This document shows positions 55,482 through 64,000 of a stretch of DNA of 64,000 nt, one piece after another. The position numbers were made by a program, and so were the translations under genes. The stretch is from an uncultured Clostridia bacterium (GTDB lineage: Bacteria > Bacillota > Clostridia > Oscillospirales > Ruminococcaceae). The DNA is taken from NCBI GenBank assembly GCA_947166275.1, contig CAMVDP010000001.1, positions 1-64,000 of the forward strand, read 5' to 3'. Below the pieces are notes generated by a model. That model saw only the letters and a list, made by a program, of their open reading frames with translations. It made no database searches and had not been told where the DNA came from. Position 1 is the stretch's first letter. Each line of letters opens with the position of its first letter.

Positions 55482-58433
55482 ATGCAGAGACCAAAGAAAT
55501 TTCCGATAACGCTGCTTTGCTTCACGCTGATACTCGCGATAATCGTCACGGGCATCACCAAACCGGGCTTCCTGCTTCCGTTGATGACGCCGCATATACC
55601 CGATCCTCCCACAGCAACATACACCGAGCCGGAATATGTGACTCCCGGCGGCAACAGCAGGGCGTTCCGCGTACAGCCTGCCGACGGCGTGACTATCTAC
55701 GCGGAGGAGAATGCGCTGGACACCGACAGGACGTTCAACGTCACACGGTTCGGACAGGATCTGATGGAACAGATCGAAACGAAGCTGTACAGCTACAACG
55801 AGCCCGACCTCAACATAACACCGCTCTGCGGCTGGGAGGTCGATGCGGGCATGGGTCCCGACGACATTATGCCCGGCACATTCACCATGGAGTTCGACCT
55901 CAGCCGCATCGGCATACCGGAGGATATGATGGGGCTGCTCCAGGTGTTCCACGTCGACGAGAACGGCGTGTGGAACGAGTTCGTGACCGAGATACAGGAT
56001 AAGATGCTGCGCCTCGAATCGCGCCAGAACGAGCTCATCATATTCGGTATCTCTATCTATTCATACATTCTCGTCACAGGCGGTCTTATCGGAATAAACG
56101 AATTCCAGAGCTGCTCGTGGCTCATAGGAATGTCCGCATACCCCGTCTATGAGAAACAGGGCGAGGTATACACCGGCGTGAATGACCTCGGTCAGACGGT
56201 GAAGTGGCTTCGCAACCGCGGCAAAAAGATCTATAATGTGCGATTCTATCTGTCCAACGAGCTCAAGGCAAAGCAGGACAAGATATCAGCCAGAGAAGCC
56301 GAAGTCAAGATGTCAGTACGTGAAGAGGCAAAAAGACAGGTCATCGCGGAGAACAACGGAGTCTTCAGCGTGGACAAGCTCGAACCGAGGTGGATACAGC
56401 TCACCGCGAAAAAGCTTGCCGATGACCCCGAGTACAACCAGCTCGTCAAGACGCTCTACCTTGACCTTGAAAGCCTGAGCTTCACGCCGAACAGCCTTCT
56501 GAAAATGGCTGATCTGTGCCGCACGGCGCGCTCTTACCTCAAGGATGTGGCGAAGATAAGAATGCCCACCTACGTACCCGAGATATACATGAAGCCCAAT
56601 TATGCACAGCCCGGCGTGACCGTGACAACGTTCCCGCTCGGACGCGCATACTGTGTCATCAAAACCGAGGGTATAGATAACAGCAAGAAGGCGGACGACC
56701 ATATCCTCTGTACGCTCACGCACGAGCTCACCCATGTGAGCCAGCGCGAGTACTGCATCTCGACGTTCTCGAACGTTCGCTTTGACGAGGCATCTGCCCA
56801 GCTTATGGAGGAGCTTGCGTACAAGTATTACAAAGACCCCGCACGCGGTATAGTCACCACGGAGCAGGATCTCGGCAACGGTACGGAATGGCAGTACCTT
56901 GCCCTTGAGATGGACGGCTACGCCACCAAGACATGGGAGACCTCAAAGTCCACCGAACCGAAGACCAAGGATTTCGGCGGAGCTCTCGGCGGCATCTACA
57001 AATCCGAACGCTCCGACGCGTCTTACGTTTACGCGCGGTTTATCGAATACCTCTGGAGACGTGTCGGCTCGCCCGAGGGCGAAGGCACCGGAATAACCTG
57101 GAACGACCTGTTCTACACCTATGAGAAGTTCCTCACACACCCAAGCTTCTCGGAAATGATGATCAAGGCGTTCAGTATGACGAACCTTGAAACGCTCAGC
57201 TCCGCATATACTCACTTTGCATTCAAAAACCGCAATGTTCTGCTTCAAGAGGCGATCAAATCCGGCGACAATCTGCGCTGGGCATACCCGACCGTCGGAC
57301 TTTCCGACAGAAACGGCGGTGCCACAAAGCTCGTGAACCAGGATATGACGATAAAGGTCCGTATGTTCGAGCCGTATGTGCCCGAAGGCTATACAAAGAA
57401 GATCGCGATGATACTTGAGCAGGATCAGGGCTTTGCGGCATCGGTCAACAGCGATGTCTCGTTCATCAAGGTCGGAGACGCGGTCGCTGAGACCTGCAGA
57501 TACGGTACGTTCTACAAACCGGCCCCGATAACCACAATGCTGAATTCAGGCCTCATCGAGGTCGACGGCGTCAGCAGACCCAAGGACAGCGACGATAAGC
57601 TGTACGGCTATAAGCTGTGGACGATGTTCGCGCCCGACAAGGTGCAGCCTGAAAAGAAGAACGGACAGATACGCTTCAGGATGCCCGTGGCGAGCGATGT
57701 CATGAAAGCTAACCTCACAGACGGCTTCCGCGTCACGATAACACCCTCGCGCGGCGGCCCGAAGAAGGAATTTGAATGGAAGCCCGAGATCGCAGGCAGC
57801 TACGTATCGCTCCTGTACAGCGACATACTGCCCAAGGAATTCATGGAAAAGGTGAATAAGGGCGAGGAAGAAACGGAAAGCATCAACTTCACCATATCCG
57901 TCTGCGAGTTCTTCAAGGACGCGGACGGCACGAAGCACTTCGGCCCCGAGTCGGAAGATTCCGGCATCAGCGCACTGCTCTCCGAAATGGGAGCCCATGA
58001 CGGCAAGCTCACCATTACACTGCACTGGTACGGCCCCGATGACCTCGACCTGCACTGCACGACCCCGAAGGGCGGACATATCTCCTACAACAACAAGCGT
58101 GCGGACGACGGATATCTCGACGTTGACATGAACATCAACGGCGAGCGCGAAGAGTCTATCGAGCATATCTACTTCGACACACCGCCCGTAGGCGATTACT
58201 CATTCTACGTCCACAACTACACCGATCGTACCGAGGGCACCGTGACCGCCGAGGTCATAGTGACCGTCGAAGACAACGAGATCATACATGACACCGCATC
58301 AATGGGCGGACAGAGCCCGACATGGCGGTTCAGTGTCGCATCATCCGCAGGTCCGCGTGAAGGTGAGGAGTTCTACATCGGATCTACGCTCCCGCCCATA
58401 CCGGGCTCTACGGACAACGCTCCCATGGAGTGA
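55482..58433 (+). CDS. Secreted/membrane-anchored predicted zinc metallopeptidase (HELTH) with C-terminal DUF2135/YfaP-like domain
   Basis: N-term TM; LCTLTHELTHVSQREYCISTFSNVRFDEASAQL; C-term LTITLHWYGPDDLDLHCTTPKGGHISYNNKRADDGYLDVDMN...IEHIYFDTPPVGDYSFYVHNYT. Confidence 0.75.
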   Translation: MQRPKKFPITLLCFTLILAIIVTGITKPGFLLPLMTPHIPDPPTATYTEPEYVTPGGNSRAFRVQPADGVTIYAEENALDTDRTFNVTRFGQDLMEQIETKLYSYNEPDLNITPLCGWEVDAGMGPDDIMPGTFTMEFDLSRIGIPEDMMGLLQVFHVDENGVWNEFVTEIQDKMLRLESRQNELIIFGISIYSYILVTGGLIGINEFQSCSWLIGMSAYPVYEKQGEVYTGVNDLGQTVKWLRNRGKKIYNVRFYLSNELKAKQDKISAREAEVKMSVREEAKRQVIAENNGVFSVDKLEPRWIQLTAKKLADDPEYNQLVKTLYLDLESLSFTPNSLLKMADLCRTARSYLKDVAKIRMPTYVPEIYMKPNYAQPGVTVTTFPLGRAYCVIKTEGIDNSKKADDHILCTLTHELTHVSQREYCISTFSNVRFDEASAQLMEELAYKYYKDPARGIVTTEQDLGNGTEWQYLALEMDGYATKTWETSKSTEPKTKDFGGALGGIYKSERSDASYVYARFIEYLWRRVGSPEGEGTGITWNDLFYTYEKFLTHPSFSEMMIKAFSMTNLETLSSAYTHFAFKNRNVLLQEAIKSGDNLRWAYPTVGLSDRNGGATKLVNQDMTIKVRMFEPYVPEGYTKKIAMILEQDQGFAASVNSDVSFIKVGDAVAETCRYGTFYKPAPITTMLNSGLIEVDGVSRPKDSDDKLYGYKLWTMFAPDKVQPEKKNGQIRFRMPVASDVMKANLTDGFRVTITPSRGGPKKEFEWKPEIAGSYVSLLYSDILPKEFMEKVNKGEEETESINFTISVCEFFKDADGTKHFGPESEDSGISALLSEMGAHDGKLTITLHWYGPDDLDLHCTTPKGGHISYNNKRADDGYLDVDMNINGEREESIEHIYFDTPPVGDYSFYVHNYTDRTEGTVTAEVIVTVEDNEIIHDTASMGGQSPTWRFSVASSAGPREGEEFYIGSTLPPIPGSTDNAPME

Positions 58434-58452
58434 CCGCCTTTTTCGGCGATAC

Positions 58453-58497
58453 GTGCCCTTCCTTACGACACCCTGTCGTTAGGAAGGGCACTTTTTT
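58453..58497 (+). terminator. Strong intrinsic terminator
   Basis: gtgcccttccttacgac-accct-gtcgttaggaagggcac-tttttt (one mismatch). Confidence 0.92.
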
Positions 58498-58532
58498 ACT
58501 CTCCCGCAGTATAAAAAGAACTCACAAAACAC

Positions 58533-58561
58533 TTGCAAAAACCGCAGAAATATGTTATAAT
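58533..58561 (+). promoter_or_regulatory. Promoter TTGCAA-17-TATAAT for the ruv operon
   Basis: TTGCAA 58533-58538, TATAAT 58556-58561. Confidence 0.7.
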
Positions 58562-58603
58562 GGTATGACTATAATTATGTAATAAAGCTGAAAGTAGGAT
58601 AAA

Positions 58604-59113
58604 ATGCGGATAATCGGCATAGACCCGGGGTACGCCATTGTTGGCTTCGGGGTAATAGAATACGAACGGCGGCAGTTCACCGTCATCGACTACGGCGCTA
58701 TAACCACCGATGCCGAGACAGAGTTCAATACACGGCTGCTGGAGATATACAACGACACCTGTGAGGTGCTCGACCGGTTCAAACCCGAAGCTATGGCTAT
58801 CGAGCGGCTGTACTTCACCACCAACGCCACGACTGCGATCGCTGTCGCTGAAGCGCGCGGCATCGTTCTCCTTGCGGCAAGACAGAGAAACATCGAGATC
58901 TTCGAATATACCCCACTCCAGGTGAAAAGCTCGGTGACCGGCTATGGAAAAGCCGTCAAGAAGCAGGTACAGGAGCTCACAAAGAACATTCTTAAGCTTC
59001 CCGCTATACCAAAGCCCGACGATACCGCGGACGCGCTCGCTATCGCGGTATGCTGTGCGCACTCGTCCGGTTCGGCTATGAACTCGGCGCTGAAAGGAGA
59101 CAACAGACATTGA
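58604..59113 (+). CDS. ruvC: Holliday junction resolvase RuvC
   Basis: MRIIGIDPGYAIVGFGVIEYERRQF...AIERLYFTTNATTAIAVAEARGIVLLAA...DDTADALAIAVCCAHS. Confidence 0.97.
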   Translation: MRIIGIDPGYAIVGFGVIEYERRQFTVIDYGAITTDAETEFNTRLLEIYNDTCEVLDRFKPEAMAIERLYFTTNATTAIAVAEARGIVLLAARQRNIEIFEYTPLQVKSSVTGYGKAVKKQVQELTKNILKLPAIPKPDDTADALAIAVCCAHSSGSAMNSALKGDNRH

Positions 59114-59718
59114 TATATTCGGTAAGAGGCAAGCTCACGCACAAGACCGCAGACCTCGCGGTAGTTGAGTGCGGAGGCGTAGGATTCGCGTGCAGGAGCA
59201 CATCATACACGCTGTCTTCTCTCAAAACAGGCGAGGAGGTATTCCTGCTCACCTACCTTAATGTGCGGGAGGACGCTATGGAGCTGTTCGGCTTTGCCGA
59301 AGCGGCGGAGCTGAACTGCTTCAAGCTTCTGCTGACTGTCAACGGCGTGGGACCCAAAGCTGCGCTGTCGATACTGTCAGGGATGTCGCCGCAGGGATTT
59401 GCACTGTGCGTCGCACAGGGTGACAGCAAGGTACTCACACGGGTGCCGGGCATAGGCAAAAAGACCGCCGACCGTATCATACTCGAACTCAAGGACAAGA
59501 TGACCGACCGCATCGGCGAGATAAGCTCGGACACCTATGCTCAGCTTTCAAGCCCGACTATCGCAGTGACCGGCGGCATCGCGGAGGCTGTAACGGCGCT
59601 CACCGCTCTGGGTTTCACCGCGGCACAGGCGCAGAAAGCGCTGGCAGGGCTCTCACCGGAGCTTCCCGTGTCGGAGCTGGTCAAGGAAGCGCTGAAGAAA
59701 ATAGGGAGCATAAAATGA
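59110..59718 (+). CDS. ruvA: Holliday junction helicase subunit RuvA (TTG start overlapping ruvC stop)
   Basis: LIYSVRGKLTHKTADLAVVECGGVGF...REDAMELFGF...VNGVGPKAALSILSG...VPGIGKKTADRIILELKDK. Confidence 0.95.
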   Translation: MIYSVRGKLTHKTADLAVVECGGVGFACRSTSYTLSSLKTGEEVFLLTYLNVREDAMELFGFAEAAELNCFKLLLTVNGVGPKAALSILSGMSPQGFALCVAQGDSKVLTRVPGIGKKTADRIILELKDKMTDRIGEISSDTYAQLSSPTIAVTGGIAEAVTALTALGFTAAQAQKALAGLSPELPVSELVKEALKKIGSIK

Positions 59719-59939
59719 TGCCGGAGGAAAAGACAACGGAACCCCCGCAGGACGAGACAAAAAGCGAGATCAATGAGCTCCGGGCGGAGCTTAAAAAGCA
59801 GAAAAGCATGCTGAAAGCCATTCTCGTGCTGCTGATAATACTGACGAGCGTAGTCGTCATATATTTGTTATATAAGATGACGATAGGCTCACTGGTCGGA
59901 AAGCTTGTAGGCTTTGTGACCGGACTTTTCGGAGGATAA
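59715..59939 (+). CDS. Small single-TM protein with predicted coiled coil, between ruvA and ruvB
   Basis: MMPEEKTTEPPQDETKSEINELRAELKKQKSMLKAILVLLIILTSVVVIYLLYKM...; overlaps the ruvA stop. Confidence 0.75.
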   Translation: MMPEEKTTEPPQDETKSEINELRAELKKQKSMLKAILVLLIILTSVVVIYLLYKMTIGSLVGKLVGFVTGLFGG

Positions 59940-59942
59940 CGA

Positions 59943-60992
59943 ATGATCGAGATAAACCACGATGACGACGAGATACGCGGCGACCCCCGCCTCACCGAGC
60001 CTGAACTCAGACCCGAAGATGCCGACATAGAATACAGCCTGCGCCCGAAGCGTCTGTGCGAGTACATCGGACAGGATAAGGTGAAGGAGAATATGTCCGT
60101 GTTCATCAAGGCTGCGAAAGACCGCGGTGATGTGCTTGACCACGTGCTGCTGTACGGCCCTCCGGGACTCGGAAAGACCACGCTCGCGCGTATCATAGCC
60201 AATGAGATGGGAGTCGGGATAAGCGTGACTTCAGGTCCCGCGATCGAGAAGCCGGGAGACCTCGCGTCCATACTCACAAATCTGAAGGACGGCGATGTGC
60301 TGTTCATTGACGAGATACACCGTATGTCCCGTCAGGTGGAGGAGATACTCTACCCCGCCATGGAGGACAATGTGCTGGATATCATAATCGGCAAGGGACC
60401 CTCCGCGCAGTCGATCCGCATCGACCTGCCGAAGTTCACCCTCGTTGGTGCCACCACCCGCGCAGGTCAGCTCACGAGCCCGCTGCGCGACAGGTTCGGC
60501 GTGATACAGCGCCTTGAGCTGTACACCGAAGACCAACTCTGCGATATCGTAATGCGCTCGTCGGTGATACTTACGATACCCACCGAGCGCGAGGGCGCTC
60601 TTGAGATAGCAAAACGCTCACGCGGTACGCCGAGAATAGCCAACAGGCTGCTCAAGCGTGTGCGCGACTTCGCGGAAGTCATGGGTAACGGAAAGATAAC
60701 CCGCGACATGGCGGATATCGCTCTTGACAGGCTGGAGATAGATAAGCTCGGACTCGACGGACTCGACAGACGGCTTCTCACAATGATAATCAAGGGCTAC
60801 AACGGCGGTCCCGTGGGACTGGATACACTGGCTTCGGCGCTGGGTGAGGAAGCTGTCACACTTGAAGATGTCTGCGAGCCGTTCCTGATGCAGCTCGGCT
60901 TCATCGCCCGTACCCCGAGAGGCCGTACGGCAACACGACTCGCTTACAAGCACCTGAATATCGACCAGCCGGGTCAGCAGACCTTCGAATAA
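59943..60992 (+). CDS. ruvB: Holliday junction helicase RuvB
   Basis: [60 protein letters not shown]...[22 protein letters not shown]...[19 protein letters not shown]. Confidence 0.98.
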   Translation: MIEINHDDDEIRGDPRLTEPELRPEDADIEYSLRPKRLCEYIGQDKVKENMSVFIKAAKDRGDVLDHVLLYGPPGLGKTTLARIIANEMGVGISVTSGPAIEKPGDLASILTNLKDGDVLFIDEIHRMSRQVEEILYPAMEDNVLDIIIGKGPSAQSIRIDLPKFTLVGATTRAGQLTSPLRDRFGVIQRLELYTEDQLCDIVMRSSVILTIPTEREGALEIAKRSRGTPRIANRLLKRVRDFAEVMGNGKITRDMADIALDRLEIDKLGLDGLDRRLLTMIIKGYNGGPVGLDTLASALGEEAVTLEDVCEPFLMQLGFIARTPRGRTATRLAYKHLNIDQPGQQTFE

Positions 60993-61022
60993 TTCGATAA
61001 CAACATAAGGAGATAAGATAGA

Positions 61023-62393
61023 ATGGGCAGATTGTTCGGAACAGACGGAGCACGCGGCGTAGCCATTACGGAGCTTACCTGCGAGCTCGCGATGAACATA
61101 GGCAGAGCCGCAGCCATTGTGCTCACCAAGCACAAAGCCGCCGGAAGCAAAGCACGGCTGCTGATCGGCAAGGATACGCGCGTATCGTCGGACATACTCG
61201 AAGCCGCGCTTATATCTGGCATCATGTCCGTTGGTGCTGACGCGGTGACGCTCGGTGTAGTACCGACACCCGCTGTGGCATACCTCGTGATACATGAAAA
61301 CGCCGACGCGGGAGTGATGATCTCCGCATCACACAACAGCGTGGAATACAACGGCATCAAGCTCTTCGCGGGAACGGGCTTCAAGCTCCCCGACGAAGTT
61401 GAGAATGAGATAGAAGCCCTGATACTCGACACACCCGAAATCATGCAGTTGAGCAGCGGAACAGGGGTAGGTCGTGTGAGTGCACTGCCGAACGCCGCGG
61501 AGCTGTACATCGAGCACATCGCGAAGTGCGCTTCGATCAGACCGGGCTCAATGCGCATAATAGCGGATTGCGCCAACGGCAGCGCCTCCGCCACGGCGCT
61601 TAAGCTGTTCGGACGGCTTGGGCTCCGCGCAGACATAATCAACGCGAGCCCCGACGGCTGCAACATAAACGAGAAGTGCGGCTCCACACACATCGAGAAG
61701 CTGTGCGAGCGGGTGAAAAAGGGAGGCTATGACCTCGGCGTTGCTTTTGACGGCGACGCGGACAGATGCCTCGCGGTGGATAACAAGGGGAGGGTCGTGG
61801 ACGGCGACAGGCTTATTGCGATAATCTCCGGGAAAATGAAGGCTGACGGCGTGCTCAACAAGGACACCGCCGTAGTCACGGTCATGAGCAATCTGGGATT
61901 TCATATGTACATGAAAGAGCACGGGATAGAAACTGTCTGCACCGCTGTCGGTGACAGGTATGTGCTCGAACGGATGCTCAGCGACGGCTTCAATATAGGC
62001 GGCGAGCAGTCGGGGCATATCATATTCCTCGATCACGCTACCACAGGCGACGGTCAGCTCACGGCGGTGAAGCTGATATCTCTGCTGTCGCAGTCGGGAA
62101 AGCCGCTCTCGGAGTACAATGACGAGTTCATGAACTATCCGCAGGTCCTCGAAAACGTGAAGATCACCGAGGACAAGAAGGGTCTCTGGGACAGCAACGC
62201 GGCAATACTTGCGGCTATAAAAGAAGCTGAGACCGCCCTCGGCAGCAACGGACGCATACTCGTGCGGGAAAGCGGTACAGAGCCGCTCATCCGCGTTATG
62301 ATAGAAGGCAAAGACGAAAATGAAGTGCAGCGTTACACACGCCTGATCGTGGATGCTGTAAAAGCAGAGCTTTGCGGTGAGGTGAGAGCATGA
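61023..62393 (+). CDS. glmM: Phosphoglucosamine mutase
   Basis: MGRLFGTDGARGVA...GVMISASHNSVEYNGIKLF...FDGDADRCLAVD...GGEQSGHIIFLDHATTGDG...VRESGTEPLIRVMIEG. Confidence 0.97.
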   Translation: MGRLFGTDGARGVAITELTCELAMNIGRAAAIVLTKHKAAGSKARLLIGKDTRVSSDILEAALISGIMSVGADAVTLGVVPTPAVAYLVIHENADAGVMISASHNSVEYNGIKLFAGTGFKLPDEVENEIEALILDTPEIMQLSSGTGVGRVSALPNAAELYIEHIAKCASIRPGSMRIIADCANGSASATALKLFGRLGLRADIINASPDGCNINEKCGSTHIEKLCERVKKGGYDLGVAFDGDADRCLAVDNKGRVVDGDRLIAIISGKMKADGVLNKDTAVVTVMSNLGFHMYMKEHGIETVCTAVGDRYVLERMLSDGFNIGGEQSGHIIFLDHATTGDGQLTAVKLISLLSQSGKPLSEYNDEFMNYPQVLENVKITEDKKGLWDSNAAILAAIKEAETALGSNGRILVRESGTEPLIRVMIEGKDENEVQRYTRLIVDAVKAELCGEVRA

Positions 62394-63265
62394 GAGTCGC
62401 CGACAAATGGGAGAGCTATGAGCTCTGCGACTGCGCCAACGAATACCGCATCGAAAGATGGGGCAAATACTGCGTAGCGCGCCCCGACCCGCAGATAGTC
62501 TGGCGCAACTTCACCAAGGACTTCGCACGTGACATGATAGATTCGGACGCTGTCTACCACCGTTCGGAGAAGGGCGGCGGTCACTGGGAGATAAAAAATC
62601 CGAGCATGCCCGAAAGCTGGAAGCTTAAATACCGCGACCTCACATTTCTTATCAAGCCCACAAACTTCAAGCACATGGGACTGTTCCCCGAGCAGGCTGT
62701 GAACTGGGATCTGTGCCGCAGGCTCATCGAAGGCGCGGGACGCGAGATAAACGTGCTGAACCTTTTCGCGTACACCGGCGGCGCTACCCTTGCGTGCGCT
62801 GCAGCGGGAGCGAATGTATGCCACGTGGACGCGGTGAAGGGCATGGTGACATGGGCAAAGGAGAACGCGCGCCTGAGCGGACTCGCGGACAAACCGATAC
62901 GATGGATAGTCGACGACGCGATGAAATTCATCCTGCGTGAGATAAAGCGCGGCAAGCACTACGACGCGATAATACTTGACCCCCCGAGCTACGGGCGCGG
63001 TACAAACGGCGAAGTATGGAAGATCGAAGACTGTATACACGAACTTCTGATGAACTGCAACAGGCTGCTTACCGAGAAGCCGCTTTTCGTGATGCTCAAC
63101 AGTTACACTACCGGGCTTTCCCCGACGATAATGGGATATCTGCTGAATAACACGTTAGATCTTACCAAGCAGCGCATGATGATCTCGGAGGAGATAGGGC
63201 TCCCCGTATCGGGACGAAATCTTGACCTTCCATGCGGCAGCACGGCTATAGCGATATTCAAATAA
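62390..63265 (+). CDS. Class I SAM-dependent (RlmI/K-like) methyltransferase
   Basis: [44 protein letters not shown]...[14 protein letters not shown]. Confidence 0.87.
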   Translation: MRVADKWESYELCDCANEYRIERWGKYCVARPDPQIVWRNFTKDFARDMIDSDAVYHRSEKGGGHWEIKNPSMPESWKLKYRDLTFLIKPTNFKHMGLFPEQAVNWDLCRRLIEGAGREINVLNLFAYTGGATLACAAAGANVCHVDAVKGMVTWAKENARLSGLADKPIRWIVDDAMKFILREIKRGKHYDAIILDPPSYGRGTNGEVWKIEDCIHELLMNCNRLLTEKPLFVMLNSYTTGLSPTIMGYLLNNTLDLTKQRMMISEEIGLPVSGRNLDLPCGSTAIAIFK

Positions 63266-63318
63266 AAAAGCGGCAAGCGATACCGCACTATATCACAGAA
63301 CAAAGAAAGAAATCCGAA

Positions 63319-64000
63319 ATGCAGCAGATGATAGAGATAACAGACCTTGAATTTGAATATAAGACCTACGACGAGAACGGCGAAGTCTGCGGAGCAAACA
63401 AGGTGCTCCACGGGATCGACCTGACTGTTCCGAAGGGGCAGTTCCTTGCGGTACTCGGTCATAACGGCTGCGGCAAATCCACACTTGCCAAGCACCTCAA
63501 CTGCATTCTCACCGCCACAAGCGGGAAAGTGCTGGTAAACGGGATCGACTGTGCGGACGAGAGCCGCGTCTTCGATATCCGCCAGACTGTCGGCATGGTG
63601 TTCCAGAACCCGGACAACCAGCTCGTCGCCACCGTAGTCGAGGAGGATGTGGCATTCGCCCTCGAAAACCTCGGCGTACCTTCGGACGAGATACGAGAGC
63701 GTGTGAACAACGCGCTGAAGACCGTGGGAATGTACGATCACCGCGAGCACTCACCTCACCAGCTGTCCGGAGGGCAGAAGCAGCGTGTGGCTATCGCGGG
63801 CGTGCTTGCAATGCGCCCCGAGTGTATCGTGCTGGACGAGCCGACTGCGATGCTCGACCCCCGCGGACGCGCTGAAGTCATGAACACGGTGAAGCTGCTC
63901 AATTCGCAGGGAGTCACCATAATCCTGATCACCCACTACATGGACGAGGCTGTACAGGCTGACCGCGTGGCGGTGATGGATCATGGAAAGATCATCATGG
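63319..64000 (+). CDS. ecfA1: Energy-coupling factor transporter ATPase EcfA1-type (truncated by window edge)
   Basis: [20 protein letters not shown]...[30 protein letters not shown]...[33 protein letters not shown]. Confidence 0.95.
   Translation, partial: MQQMIEITDLEFEYKTYDENGEVCGANKVLHGIDLTVPKGQFLAVLGHNGCGKSTLAKHLNCILTATSGKVLVNGIDCADESRVFDIRQTVGMVFQNPDNQLVATVVEEDVAFALENLGVPSDEIRERVNNALKTVGMYDHREHSPHQLSGGQKQRVAIAGVLAMRPECIVLDEPTAMLDPRGRAEVMNTVKLLNSQGVTIILITHYMDEAVQADRVAVMDHGKIIM

Overview
64 kb chromosomal window, probably from a spore-forming Clostridia/Ruminococcus-like bacterium. This is inferred from spoVACDE, Thr-rich linkers and Gram-positive promoters, not proven. The edges are truncated: enolase (minus strand) on the left and an EcfA-type ATPase on the right. 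Housekeeping content: spoVAC-AD-AE, rnpB, four tRNAs, adhE, an NCS2 permease, ruvC-ruvA-orf-ruvB, glmM and an rRNA-type methyltransferase. Most of the rest is dense signal transduction. Cassette A (3.5-15.3 kb) has a SUV3-like helicase, two tandem membrane-anchored BMP/PnrA-like proteins, a hybrid histidine kinase, a receiver/HD-GYP protein with a kinase-less HisKA, a REC-Hpt protein and a response regulator. A tightly packed co-directional run (22.1-42.7 kb) has a GGDEF protein, a hybrid kinase whose phosphoacceptor His is Arg, a RyR-domain protein, a DHH phosphoesterase, a TIR-TM-MORN protein, a lipoprotein, a FecR protein, a CHASE2 cyclase, GAF-GGDEF, an MBL hydrolase, a beta-propeller hybrid kinase and a response regulator. 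The best candidates for an undescribed system are: (i) the translationally coupled RyR / DHH / TIR-MORN operon (26991-30370); (ii) a 78-aa secreted (ETGPLN)n repeat peptide (47456-47692); (iii) a two-hairpin repeat family starting exactly at the nucleotide after the CCA of three different tRNAs, with tandem copies of about 98 bp period. No CRISPR array, transposase or prophage was seen. All calls are from reading the sequence and translations; no database search was run.
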